In this document: one piece after another, positions 38,217-46,198 of the stretch
Layout of the letters: each line of letters opens with the position of its first letter
Position numbering within the stretch: the stretch's first letter is position 1
Assembly (NCBI GenBank): GCA_963422275.1
Contig: OY729418.1
Location: 1,240,001 to 1,304,000, forward strand
DNA: 64,000 nt
Direction of reading: 5' to 3'
Origin: G963422275 sp963422275
GTDB taxonomy: Bacteria > Pseudomonadota > Alphaproteobacteria > Rhodobacterales > Rhodobacteraceae
Made by a program: the position numbers and the translations under genes
Notes under the pieces: generated by a model
Told to the model about the DNA's origin: nothing
The model's database searches: none
What the model saw: only the letters and a program-made list of their open reading frames with translations

Positions 38217-39258
38217 TCTCGGTCCCTGGGCCGATGCCGACTTTGTCACCACCGGCCGATTGCACAACGGCATCGGTGCCGATCAGGAGCTACCCGCCAG
38301 CGTGCGGTTTCGCCGCAACGTCGCAAAGCTGCTCAAACGCAGGCATTCGGTTGAAGACGCTAGGCGTGACTCCCTCGCCGTGTTCATTCTCTCCCCCCGC
38401 CGACCTGATCTCGTGACCCACCCTCGCATCCCCATGTTGGACAACGGCCGCACCGAGGTCGTCGGTAGGATATGGTTCGTCAACGAAGCCGTTCGAACGG
38501 GTCACTATATTGAGGACATCTCCGGCGACGACGCCTTGGTGTTCGACACGATCTGCACGCAAATCGGTCTCGGAGACAGTCCTGCGGTTGTCTTCGACCC
38601 TCGACTGGCCACCCCCGAGATCCGCTTCTATCCCGACGGTCTGTCGAACGGAGATACGTGCATCGTGCACGCAATATCGGACACTTATGTCTCCGCCGAC
38701 ACCATCAATCGGGTCGTCGAGCGAATCTATGAGAGTTCCTTTATCACGCCTAACGCCGGAGTGCCCGGCACCTCGTCGGTGTGGCAGGATTCCGGCCAAT
38801 GCTGGCCCTCCCGCAACGCCGAGGCGATCATTCAGGCGCACCTCAAGACCGGACTCCATGCCCACTTCTTCGATTGCGACGTTCGTCACGAGCAACCGTC
38901 CAAGGCCGGTCGGCTCGACCTTGAGATAGAACGTCCCGATCCCAACGACTACTTTACCATTACGCGCCTCGCCGTGATCGAACTGAAGGTCCTGCGGTCG
39001 TTCCGCTACAATGGCCGTGCGGTACGAGATGACGCCATTCCGCGATGGATCACCAAGGGCGTCGGGCAGGTCGTCGCGTACCGAATCGAACGGCATGCGC
39101 AGATGGGCTTCCTCATGTGCTTCGATATGCGTGACACCGATACGGGCGAACAGTGCTTTTCGCACGTGTCGTCGCTCGCCCGCGATCGGTCCGTCTGCCT
39201 GTCGCGATGGTTCCTCTACAACTCCTCCGAGGCCTACCGCGCAGCCGGGCTCGTCTGA
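38206..39258 (+). CDS. PD-(D/E)XK nuclease-like effector of ATPase operon
   Basis: About 350 residues from GTG 38206, which overlaps the previous stop. The frame is open upstream to 38071, but that stretch lies inside the preceding gene. The C-terminal part carries NAEAIIQAHL (Glu206), AGRLDLEI (Asp238), LAVIELKVLRS (Glu259, Lys261) and KGVGQVVAYRIE. This is the E...D...ExK...QxxxY pattern of PD-(D/E)XK nucleases. The N-terminal half has no motif I know. With a Rad50-like ATPase upstream it is a good candidate for a DNA-cleaving effector. Nuclease activity is inferred from residues only. Confidence 0.75.
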   Translation: MPASLGPWADADFVTTGRLHNGIGADQELPASVRFRRNVAKLLKRRHSVEDARRDSLAVFILSPRRPDLVTHPRIPMLDNGRTEVVGRIWFVNEAVRTGHYIEDISGDDALVFDTICTQIGLGDSPAVVFDPRLATPEIRFYPDGLSNGDTCIVHAISDTYVSADTINRVVERIYESSFITPNAGVPGTSSVWQDSGQCWPSRNAEAIIQAHLKTGLHAHFFDCDVRHEQPSKAGRLDLEIERPDPNDYFTITRLAVIELKVLRSFRYNGRAVRDDAIPRWITKGVGQVVAYRIERHAQMGFLMCFDMRDTDTGEQCFSHVSSLARDRSVCLSRWFLYNSSEAYRAAGLV

Positions 39259-39261
39259 CCG

Positions 39262-40530
39262 CTACGCGCGGTCTTTCTTCAGGATCAGCAATTCCTCCGA
39301 CAGCATATACTGACCGCCCTGCTGCGCGGAGCTGCGCATCGACCGGCAAGGTTCGATGGACTCGAGCGAGAAGCCGGTCTGAGGCATCAAGTCCTTGAGG
39401 ATGCGCGCACTCGGTATCGAAACCCCGGCATACCGGCTGTCCCCGATCACGACCCATGCGGTTCCACCGGCAACGAGCGATTCGGCGACACCCCGCAATG
39501 CATCCACCATGTCCGAGAAGTATCCCGCCACCATATCGGGAATCCGACGGTTCCACAGTCGGTGGCGTTCGCCCCTAAGCCTGCCAAGGGCGTCGCTTAG
39601 GATTTTCGATCCTGCCGGCGCCGCTGGGTAGGCGCGATCCACCTGCACGTGGCTGCAAAGCGTGCTCTTCCGCAACCGCGCATTGTCGCCGCGGTCCGCT
39701 AGGTAGCCGAGCATCCACAGTTCAACATTGTAGATGTCGGTGTAGTCGAACGAGTTCGGGTATGGCGGGGAGCACACGCAGAGTTCGGCCTTGACCTGCA
39801 TGGGCAGGATTTCCCGGCAATCCCCCACGGCGATACTGTAGTCCGCGCACAATCGCGGCGAGTACTTTCCGATTTCGCCAATCGCCCCGTATGCCGCGGC
39901 CGAAAACGCCCGGTCGACGTCGCCTGCGTCCAGCGTCCGCTTTTGCCAGTTCTTGCGATATCGACGACCCTTCCCATTGACCGTGACATTGCTGAGCTGC
40001 ACCAGACAGCCCCCCAGAAGAACGCGGAGCAGCCTTCGATGAGACGGCTCGGCCACGCTGTCGATTGCCCCTAAATACTGGAATAAGCGATCCGCGATGG
40101 GCCGGCCGAACAGCCATCGTTCGTCCTTTCCCGGTTCGACGAAGGTCACCGGAAGGAACGGGGGGCGCTGGGCTTCCCACCCTGCCTGAACGCGCCGGAT
40201 TACCAGACCCACTTCGTGTATGAGATGGTCGAGTTCGTAGCTGCAGAGCTTTGCGATCACCAAGTCCGCCAGGAACGGGTTCACCTCAATCGCGACCGGA
40301 TGCACCCCTAGGAACTGACAGGCAAGCGCCGAGGTTCCCGATCCTCCGAACGGATCGCAGCAGCGCTGTACTTCCAGCTCGCTTTCCCTGACCGCCCGGG
40401 CGATAAGTTCAGGCGCGAAGGCTTCCTTGAAGTGATGCCACGTCTGAAACGGCAATACTTCGGCGCCAGCGTTGGTGCCGACGGACACCAAGTCGCGCTG
40501 CTTGGTCCATCTCTGGAAGGTCACATGCAT
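39262..40530 (-). CDS. DNA methyltransferase (DPFGGSGT / SPPY type), convergent with ATPase operon
   Basis: About 422 residues from ATG 40530. The frame is open upstream to 40680, but that part is poor and overlaps the next gene. Motif I DPFGGSGTSALACQFLG at 59-75 precedes motif IV CSPPYPNSFDYTDIYNVELW at 253-272, fitting N4-cytosine or N6-adenine methylases with motif I first. It ends 3 bp from the stop of the nuclease-like gene, tail to tail. It could mark self DNA for the neighbouring ATPase/nuclease genes, or be a solitary methylase. No stop or frameshift interrupts it. It is probably translated with the 96-residue gene just upstream. Confidence 0.88.
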   Translation of the reverse strand: MHVTFQRWTKQRDLVSVGTNAGAEVLPFQTWHHFKEAFAPELIARAVRESELEVQRCCDPFGGSGTSALACQFLGVHPVAIEVNPFLADLVIAKLCSYELDHLIHEVGLVIRRVQAGWEAQRPPFLPVTFVEPGKDERWLFGRPIADRLFQYLGAIDSVAEPSHRRLLRVLLGGCLVQLSNVTVNGKGRRYRKNWQKRTLDAGDVDRAFSAAAYGAIGEIGKYSPRLCADYSIAVGDCREILPMQVKAELCVCSPPYPNSFDYTDIYNVELWMLGYLADRGDNARLRKSTLCSHVQVDRAYPAAPAGSKILSDALGRLRGERHRLWNRRIPDMVAGYFSDMVDALRGVAESLVAGGTAWVVIGDSRYAGVSIPSARILKDLMPQTGFSLESIEPCRSMRSSAQQGGQYMLSEELLILKKDRA

Positions 40531-40561
40531 TTGCGGTTCGCCCGGTTTGCGACGTTGACTA

Positions 40562-40852
40562 TCACGAATTGTCGTCCTCTGCGTTGGCCTGCCAATCAGC
40601 TGACCGAACATCCGCGTCCTGGGGCAGGTAGCACGTCGCGATGCGTGATATATGATTCCTGCAAACAGGATCCGGCACAATCCGGATCGGTACCGAGCCC
40701 CTCGGTTGGTATTCTTGGAAGGTATCGGCTCTGAGTTGCGGGTCGGCGTTGGTCGCGTGACCGATGATAGACATCAGATGATGGGCACCGCCATCAAGTG
40801 CAGCCGCGACGTAGTCGTCGACGCTCACATATTCGGTGCTTCTGGGTCTCAT
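40562..40852 (-). CDS. Small hypothetical protein upstream of methyltransferase
   Basis: A 96-residue product if started at ATG 40852 (MRPRSTEYVSVDDYVAAALD). Composition is gene-like (GGAHHLMSIIGHATNADPQL) and it is 31 bp before the methyltransferase start on the same strand. I recognise no family. Upstream in-frame codons to 40948 exist but look like non-coding flank. It may be a regulator or small partner of the methylase. Confidence 0.5.
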   Translation of the reverse strand: MRPRSTEYVSVDDYVAAALDGGAHHLMSIIGHATNADPQLRADTFQEYQPRGSVPIRIVPDPVCRNHISRIATCYLPQDADVRSADWQANAEDDNS

Positions 40853-40955
40853 TAGACCGACAGGATGCAAGTGCCATGTGCCAGAGTAACGCACGATGCC
40901 GGGGGTTAGCCCGTGCTGAGGGACGTCATGTGGTACGGGGCTACACAATGGTTAA

Positions 40956-41480
40956 GGCTCAATTCGCGAATCGCAGGCATGTCCTGACGCTGGCCGCCGC
41001 GAGGCAGGCTCTTGGCGATGGATGCCTGCCGAGGACGACGAGATGGAACCACCTCAGATAGCTGTCGAGACACTTGGTGGCGATGCCGCGGGAACGCCGC
41101 AGGAAGCCCTTGATCTGGCTGTGGCGGCTGTTGACCGTCTGGATGTGCACGGCCCCCCCCCCCCCCCCGCACCCGCTCGCCGGCGGAGCGATTGACGCTC
41201 TCGTGAAGAATGCCGAGCGCCGCGGCGGCGGGGCCTGCGGTTCAGGTTCCGCTCGCCCTTGCGGCTTTCGAGCGCGAAGGTCTCGTCGGCCTCGACGATC
41301 CCGGCGAGACGGTCCGGCGACGGCCGAACCGCCGCAACCTCCCGGCGCTGCGTCGCCGTCAGCTCATCGATGCTGGAAACCCAGTCCCGAAACTGTGCCC
41401 GATCCATTGTTTTGCTCCCCATGGTCAATGCAAGTCGGAACCCAGTATAGAACATGCGCCTGCGAAGTGCGAACAGAGCC
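40956..41480 (-). mobile_element. IS1595-family deletion derivative with 16-C tract
   Basis: The ends GGCTCAATTCGCGAATCGCAGG (40956) and the reverse of GGCTCTGTTCGCACTTCGCAGG (ending 41480) match the 9151 copy. TGGTTAA flanks both sides (40949-40955 and 41481-41487). The minus strand has a transposase start MDRAQFRDWVSSIDELTATQ, joined to GIVEADETFALESRKGERNL with the zinc ribbon deleted. A run of 16 C at 41153-41168 breaks the frame before the C-terminal block. It is inserted exactly at the hsdM stop codon, leaving that gene open. Confidence 0.85.
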
Positions 41481-41483
41481 TGG

Positions 41484-42956
41484 TTAAACACCATTCGCCG
41501 CCTCGAAGCTGTTCAGCGCCGAGCGCAGGTTTTCCACGATCTCAGCTGCGAGCACATCTGGCTCCGGCAAGTTCTCCAGATTGGTCATGGAGGAGTCCTT
41601 CAGCCAGAACACATCAAGGCTGGCCTTGTCACGTTGAAGAAGCTCTTCGCGCGGGTAGGCGCGCCATCGACCGTCCCCGGTTTCTTCGCTCCAGGTTGCT
41701 TGCCGGATATGGCGGTTCTCCGGATTGTAGCAAGCTACGAAGTCCTCAAGGTGGGCGTAGGTCAGGGGTTTCTTCTTGAGAGTGTGATGCACGTTGGTAC
41801 GGTAGTCGTAGTACCAGACCATCGACGTCTGCGGATCGGGGCTGGCCGGGCGGTTGTCGAAAAAGATGACATTGGCCTTGACGCCTTGGGCGTAGAAGAT
41901 GCCCGTTGGCAGCCGAAGAATCGTGTGCAGGTCGGTGGTGTGAAGCAGTTTTCGGCGGATCGTCTCGCCGGCCCCGCCCTCGAATAGCACGTTGTCGGGC
42001 ACCACTACGGCCGCGCGGCCGGTCGTCTTCAGCATAGTCCGGATGTGCTGGACGAAATTGAGCTGCTTGTTGGATGTCGTCGCCCAGAAATCCTGCCGGT
42101 TGTAGGTCAGGTCGTCGGTTTCCTGCTCGCCGTCGGCGTTGGTGAAGCTCATCGAACTCTTCTTGCCGAATGGCGGATTGGCAAGGACGTAGTCGAATGT
42201 CTCCGAGGGTGGGGAGATCAGGGCGTCGGCGGGCGAAATCGCCGTTTCTCCCGTCATCTCACCAATCCCGTGCAGCAACATGTTCATCAGGCAGAGCCGG
42301 CGCGTCCCCGCCACGATTTCGTTGCCATGAAATGTCGAGTGCTTCAGGAACGCCTTTTGGTCCCTGTCGAGCGCCCAATTCTGCGTGTCGGTCAGGAAGT
42401 CGTGGGCGGCGAGGAAGAATCCGCCTGTTCCGCAAGCCGGGTCCGCGATGGTTCTGTCCGGTGTCGGACGTACACACGCCACCATCGCGCGGATCAGGGC
42501 GCGGGGCGTGAAGTACTGTCCGGCGCCGGATCTGGTGTCCTCCGCGTTCCGCTCCAGCAACCCCTCGTAGATGTCGCCCTTCACGTCGGCCCCGAGCATC
42601 ACCCATTGCGTGCCGTCCACCATGTCGATCAGCCGGAAGAGCTTGGCCGGATCGGTGATCTTGTTCTGTGCCTTGGAGAAAACCTGACCCAGCATGCCTT
42701 TCTGCTGTCCCAGGCTATGGAGAAGCGTAACGTAGTGCCCCTCAAGGTCTGCGCCCCGGCGGGTGGTGAGGCTCGTCCAGCCGTAGCCCTCGGGGATGCC
42801 GACATCGCGACTATAGGGCGGCCTGGCATACTCATCCGCCATCTTGAGGAAGATCAGATAGGTCAATTGCTCAAGGTAATCGCCATATCCGACGCCGTCG
42901 TCACGCAACGTGGTGCAGAAACTCCAGACCTTCGAAACGATCGGGACGATGTTCAT
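41484..42956 (-). CDS. hsdM: Type I restriction-modification DNA methyltransferase subunit (HsdM)
   Basis: 490 residues from ATG 42956 (MNIVPIVSKVWSFCTTLRDD). Upstream in-frame codons belong to IS5 copy B and are not native. AdoMet motif I DPACGTGGFF at 172-181 and catalytic NPPF at 260-263 identify an N6-adenine methylase. HsdM binds HsdS and methylates the recognition site. Its start overlaps the preceding small orf by 4 bp (ATGA), so translation was coupled to a gene now broken by IS5 copy B. The stop is at 41484-41486, within the target duplication of the IS1595 derivative, so the product appears full length. Expression may now be reduced by the IS. Confidence 0.92.
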   Translation of the reverse strand: MNIVPIVSKVWSFCTTLRDDGVGYGDYLEQLTYLIFLKMADEYARPPYSRDVGIPEGYGWTSLTTRRGADLEGHYVTLLHSLGQQKGMLGQVFSKAQNKITDPAKLFRLIDMVDGTQWVMLGADVKGDIYEGLLERNAEDTRSGAGQYFTPRALIRAMVACVRPTPDRTIADPACGTGGFFLAAHDFLTDTQNWALDRDQKAFLKHSTFHGNEIVAGTRRLCLMNMLLHGIGEMTGETAISPADALISPPSETFDYVLANPPFGKKSSMSFTNADGEQETDDLTYNRQDFWATTSNKQLNFVQHIRTMLKTTGRAAVVVPDNVLFEGGAGETIRRKLLHTTDLHTILRLPTGIFYAQGVKANVIFFDNRPASPDPQTSMVWYYDYRTNVHHTLKKKPLTYAHLEDFVACYNPENRHIRQATWSEETGDGRWRAYPREELLQRDKASLDVFWLKDSSMTNLENLPEPDVLAAEIVENLRSALNSFEAANGV

Positions 42957-43054
42957 GCTCGGACCTCGTGGACGATCAGTTCGTCGCCGTCCAGTTCCCA
43001 GAACTCCACGCCCGGCGGGATCATGTGGGCCTGTGTGCGCAGGAAGCAAGCTAG

Positions 43055-44278
43055 GGAACCTCTGATTTGGAGGGTTTTTTTTGGTTTTGGCTGCGGAATT
43101 TGCCCTTCCCGGCTGCACCGGTCGGTTTTCGGCGGTCCGGAAGCCGCAAATGCGCGTTTTCGGGGCGAAACCGCCGCCGGTTCAGCCCCCGCGGGGCCGG
43201 TCCGGCAAATTCCGGACACACTTCTCCCCTGTCATTGCAAGTGCGGCTGGGCAATCATCAGGTTCGAGAAGCCCGGAAGCAGCGCAAGCCGCTGCACGTT
43301 CTTCTCCAAGCCCCGATACCGAACCATGTCGTAGCCGAACACCCGCTTGATGATCCGGAACGGATGCTCCACCCGCGCCCGCACCCGGGCCTTCGCCTTC
43401 TCCGCCTTGGCCGCGGCGCTGCCCGGCGCCAGCGTCCGGCGCTTGCTCGGGGGCAGGGCAATCTGCCACGAAACATCGCGATGCGCGTGCTCTGCCCGCT
43501 TGCCGATCCCGCGATATCCAGAGTCGCCCCAGACTTGCTCCTCCTCGCCGTGCAGAAGCCGATCCGAAGGCGTCAGGTCGTGAACGTTGGCGGCCGTTCC
43601 CTCCAGATGGTGCACCAGACCCCGGGTGTCGGTGCCAATGTGCAGCTTCATCCCGAAATGCCACTGGTTCCCCTTCCTGGTCTGGTGCATCTCCGGATCG
43701 CGGGCGTTGCTCTCGTTCTTGGTCGACGACGGTGCCGAGATGATGGTGGCGTCAACGATGGTGCCCTTCTTCAGCAAAACCCCCCGCTCGGCCAGGTGAT
43801 CCCTGATCTCCCGAACAGCTGGTGCGCCAGTCCGCGGCGCTCCAGCCGGTGGCGGAAGTCGGGATCGTCGTCTCGTCCGGAACCTTCTCAAGCACCGCCC
43901 CGGCAAAGCGCCGGATGCTCTCCGCCTCGCAAGCCGGTCCTCCATCGCCGGGTCGCTCAGGTTGCAGAACGGCTGAACGCAGTGCACGCGCAGCATCACC
44001 GACAGCGGATGCGGCTGTCGCCCCTTGCGGCCGCCCTTCGGACACGCCGGCGCAATGCGGGCCTCCAGGCGCTCCCAGGGGATCAGGCCGTCCATCCGCT
44101 CCAGAAAGATCTCGCGGCGCGTCTTGCGCTTCTTGCGATCGCATTGGAGGCTGGCAAAGGTCAGTTGCCGAAGGCGCTGCATGTCAGGATCCCCCCCCCA
44201 AAAGGCGTGGCGCAAAATAACAGGCGAGCACCGGATGCGCAATGCAACGACCAAAATCAGGCTATATTCAGAGGTTCC
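43055..44278 (-). mobile_element. IS5-family element, copy B (1224 bp)
   Basis: The ends GGAACCTCTGATTTGG and CTATATTCAGAGGTTCC are inverted repeats flanked by CTAG (43051-43054 and 44279-44282). It is the most complete of three copies (A 13356, C 49857). It sits inside the small PD-(D/E)XK gene of the hsd operon. Confidence 0.93.
43232..44182 (-). CDS. IS5-family transposase, copy B (central frame-shifted segment)
   Basis: About 316 residues from ATG 44182 (MQRLRQLTFASLQCDRKKRK). The N-terminal domain is normal to NLSDPAMEDRLA. The next 45 or so residues (RRRASGALPGRCLRRFRTRR) are in a shifted frame. In another frame the same DNA gives ESIRRFAGAVLEKVPDETTI, as expected for the family. Normal frame resumes at IRDHLAERGVLLKKGTIVDA. 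The DDE residues lie in TIVDATII, WGDSGYRG and RVEHPFRIIKRVFG. The frame is open throughout, but the shifted segment may abolish activity. Confidence 0.75.
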   Translation of the reverse strand: MQRLRQLTFASLQCDRKKRKTRREIFLERMDGLIPWERLEARIAPACPKGGRKGRQPHPLSVMLRVHCVQPFCNLSDPAMEDRLARRRASGALPGRCLRRFRTRRRSRLPPPAGAPRTGAPAVREIRDHLAERGVLLKKGTIVDATIISAPSSTKNESNARDPEMHQTRKGNQWHFGMKLHIGTDTRGLVHHLEGTAANVHDLTPSDRLLHGEEEQVWGDSGYRGIGKRAEHAHRDVSWQIALPPSKRRTLAPGSAAAKAEKAKARVRARVEHPFRIIKRVFGYDMVRYRGLEKNVQRLALLPGFSNLMIAQPHLQ

Positions 44279-44629
44279 CTAGCAGGGACTCAGGCCGGCC
44301 GGGACGTAAGCTTCGCTCGACAACGAAGATCTTCCTGTAATCCGGCGGCGCCATGTGGAAATAGAGCATGGCCTCGGCCCAGTTCTTCATCTTGGCGCTC
44401 GGCACGTTCCCGCCGGACGTCCAAGTATGGGATTTGCACTCGACGATCACCCTGGGGGTCTCGGACCCCAGATCGAAGGCATGGCTCTTTCTCACCGCAC
44501 CCAAGCCGCATGGAACCCTATGACCGGGTTGCAGTCGAAGGCCGTGGTCGGCAAGAGCCTTCCGCGCGCGCTCTTCGAACGCCCGTCCGACATGGGAATT
44601 GCTGGTCGAGCCGTCTCTTTGAAAATCAC

Positions 44630-46198
44630 TCATGCTTCTACGCCTGCGCGCTTCGTTCGCTTTCTTGAAGGCGCTTCGACACATGCGGCCCGAATCCGGT
44701 GCAGAAGGACGGAGGCGGGCTCGTCGTCCGGATCTTGGGGGGCGAGTTTGCCGGCGAAGGCCTTCTTCAGGATGGACTGGCGGAGGGCATCGGCGCGGGC
44801 GACATTAGCGTCGACCTCCGTGTCAAGCATATCGGCGGCCTCAAGGCGAGCATCCAGAATCCAGACGATTTCAGTTTGCTCAGCGGGAGAACAGAACGGT
44901 ACGGGCAGAGCTTGCACCTTGGAAATACTAAGTGTATGAAGTCCCGATGTGGAACTCGCTTGAGCCGTGATTCGTTTCCGTCCAATCGGCGACATCATGA
45001 AATATAGTGCGAAACGAGACGACAGGAGGCTATTCGCACCGAAACGGATCAGGTGATTCTGGTGGGTCATATCGCGTACACTGCCGTCCCAGATTGCAAC
45101 GCGCCCGATTTGTTCGATGGACCCATTCCCTTCAACGAACAAAAGGTCTTCCGTCGCGAGGCGGGTCTTTCGCAGCTCATCTTCGGTAACGCCAATCTCC
45201 ATAATCTCATCAAGATTCAGTCGGTTTGAGTAGACGTTGGCAACTCGCAGATACTTTGCCTTAAGCGGCAATGCACTGCGCTTCTGGTTCTTCGTAAGAC
45301 CACCAGTAACTTGACCAAGATCAGACAAAGAAAGCCACAGCCACCGCGCCGGAGTTCCAGAGGATACGTTCGTTACAGCATTGGTCTTGACTGCGAATTC
45401 CGCAGGCCGCTTCGGCTTCGTGGGCTTCCTGCCCTTCCTTCTGCGCCTTCTCCACTGGGCGACGGCCTGCTGCCATTCCTGGAGGGCGGCTTGGTAACGG
45501 GTCTCGCGCTCCTCCCGAATCTGGGCAAGGAGGGCTTCCGGGCTTTCCAGCTTTTCCGGGTTCTCCACCCGCCACTCCGCAGTGAGCCGGCCTTCAAAGG
45601 CCGACTTGAGGAGTGATTGGCGGTAGAGGGCAATGGAGCGCTTCGCGGCGCGTAGGCTCTCGACTCCCCGGTCGATCTCGCCGAACAGCGCCTCGATCCT
45701 CTCCACGATGCGGCGCTGTTCGTTTGTGGGCGGTAAACCAATTTCGTGCTTTTCGAGAACGGCGGCGGGCACGCGCTTCTGGCCGACGGCTCCAGTCATG
45801 TTGTGCTCGGCGTGAAAGCGAAAAGCGCGGTTGGATATAGTGTGATAGATGAAGCGCGGATCGATGCCGTCTCGAGTCCTCAACACGTGAAATTCGGTTG
45901 ATCCGAAGCCGTACGTACTCGCCAAGTCAGGCACAATGGCCATCTTGCCATTTTCCATGCACGGCGTGATCTTGGCGAAGAGGATGTCGCCCCTACAAAA
46001 AGGCGTATAGCCTTTCCGGACGGCCTCGAAGAGTCGGGTTTCGCTGACGTCGATGTTGCCGGTTCCTGGCTCAACGGCTGGCATCGGGACAAAGGACACG
46101 ACGCTCTTGGGGTCGAGGGCGGTCTTGTCAACGCGCGGGTTAATGTCACATACCTCAGAGAGTCGCGCGTTGGTCCATCCTTTTGGCAACTCGGTCAT
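44630..46198 (-). CDS. hsdS: Type I restriction-modification specificity subunit (HsdS)
   Basis: A 522-residue protein with two target-recognition domains, each followed by a conserved helical spacer. It starts MTELPKGWTNARLSEVCDIN, typical of HsdS. The first spacer includes LPPTNEQRRIVERIEALFGE and the second SPAEQTEIVWILDARLEAAD. HsdS sets which bipartite DNA sequence is cut and methylated. The start overlaps hsdR by 4 bp and the end overlaps the small orf by 4 bp. No break is seen. The first spacer is rich in basic residues (QWRRRRRKGRKPTKPKRPAE). Confidence 0.92.
   Translation of the reverse strand: MTELPKGWTNARLSEVCDINPRVDKTALDPKSVVSFVPMPAVEPGTGNIDVSETRLFEAVRKGYTPFCRGDILFAKITPCMENGKMAIVPDLASTYGFGSTEFHVLRTRDGIDPRFIYHTISNRAFRFHAEHNMTGAVGQKRVPAAVLEKHEIGLPPTNEQRRIVERIEALFGEIDRGVESLRAAKRSIALYRQSLLKSAFEGRLTAEWRVENPEKLESPEALLAQIREERETRYQAALQEWQQAVAQWRRRRRKGRKPTKPKRPAEFAVKTNAVTNVSSGTPARWLWLSLSDLGQVTGGLTKNQKRSALPLKAKYLRVANVYSNRLNLDEIMEIGVTEDELRKTRLATEDLLFVEGNGSIEQIGRVAIWDGSVRDMTHQNHLIRFGANSLLSSRFALYFMMSPIGRKRITAQASSTSGLHTLSISKVQALPVPFCSPAEQTEIVWILDARLEAADMLDTEVDANVARADALRQSILKKAFAGKLAPQDPDDEPASVLLHRIRAACVEAPSRKRTKRAGVEA

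Larger units (their letters stand above)
42953..44633 (-). pseudogene. PD-(D/E)XK-like small protein in hsd operon, split by IS5
   Basis: Removing IS5 copy B and one CTAG restores a single frame of about 150 residues. It runs from MSDFQRDGSTSNSHVGRAFE through HAFDLGSETPRVIVECKSHT and RRPESLLA-type sequence to CFLRTQAHMIPPGVEFWELD, ending HEVRA. FDLG...VIVECK has the Asp and ExK of a PD-(D/E)XK fold. It overlaps hsdS by 4 bp upstream and hsdM by 4 bp downstream, so it is a native part of the operon and not an insertion. Function unknown; an accessory nuclease or DNA-binding partner of the type I system is possible. Confidence 0.8.

Noticed and set aside
43067..44668. 533-residue plus-strand reading frame
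   Set aside because: It runs antisense across IS5 copy B and into the hsdS end, crossing an IS boundary, so it is not a gene.
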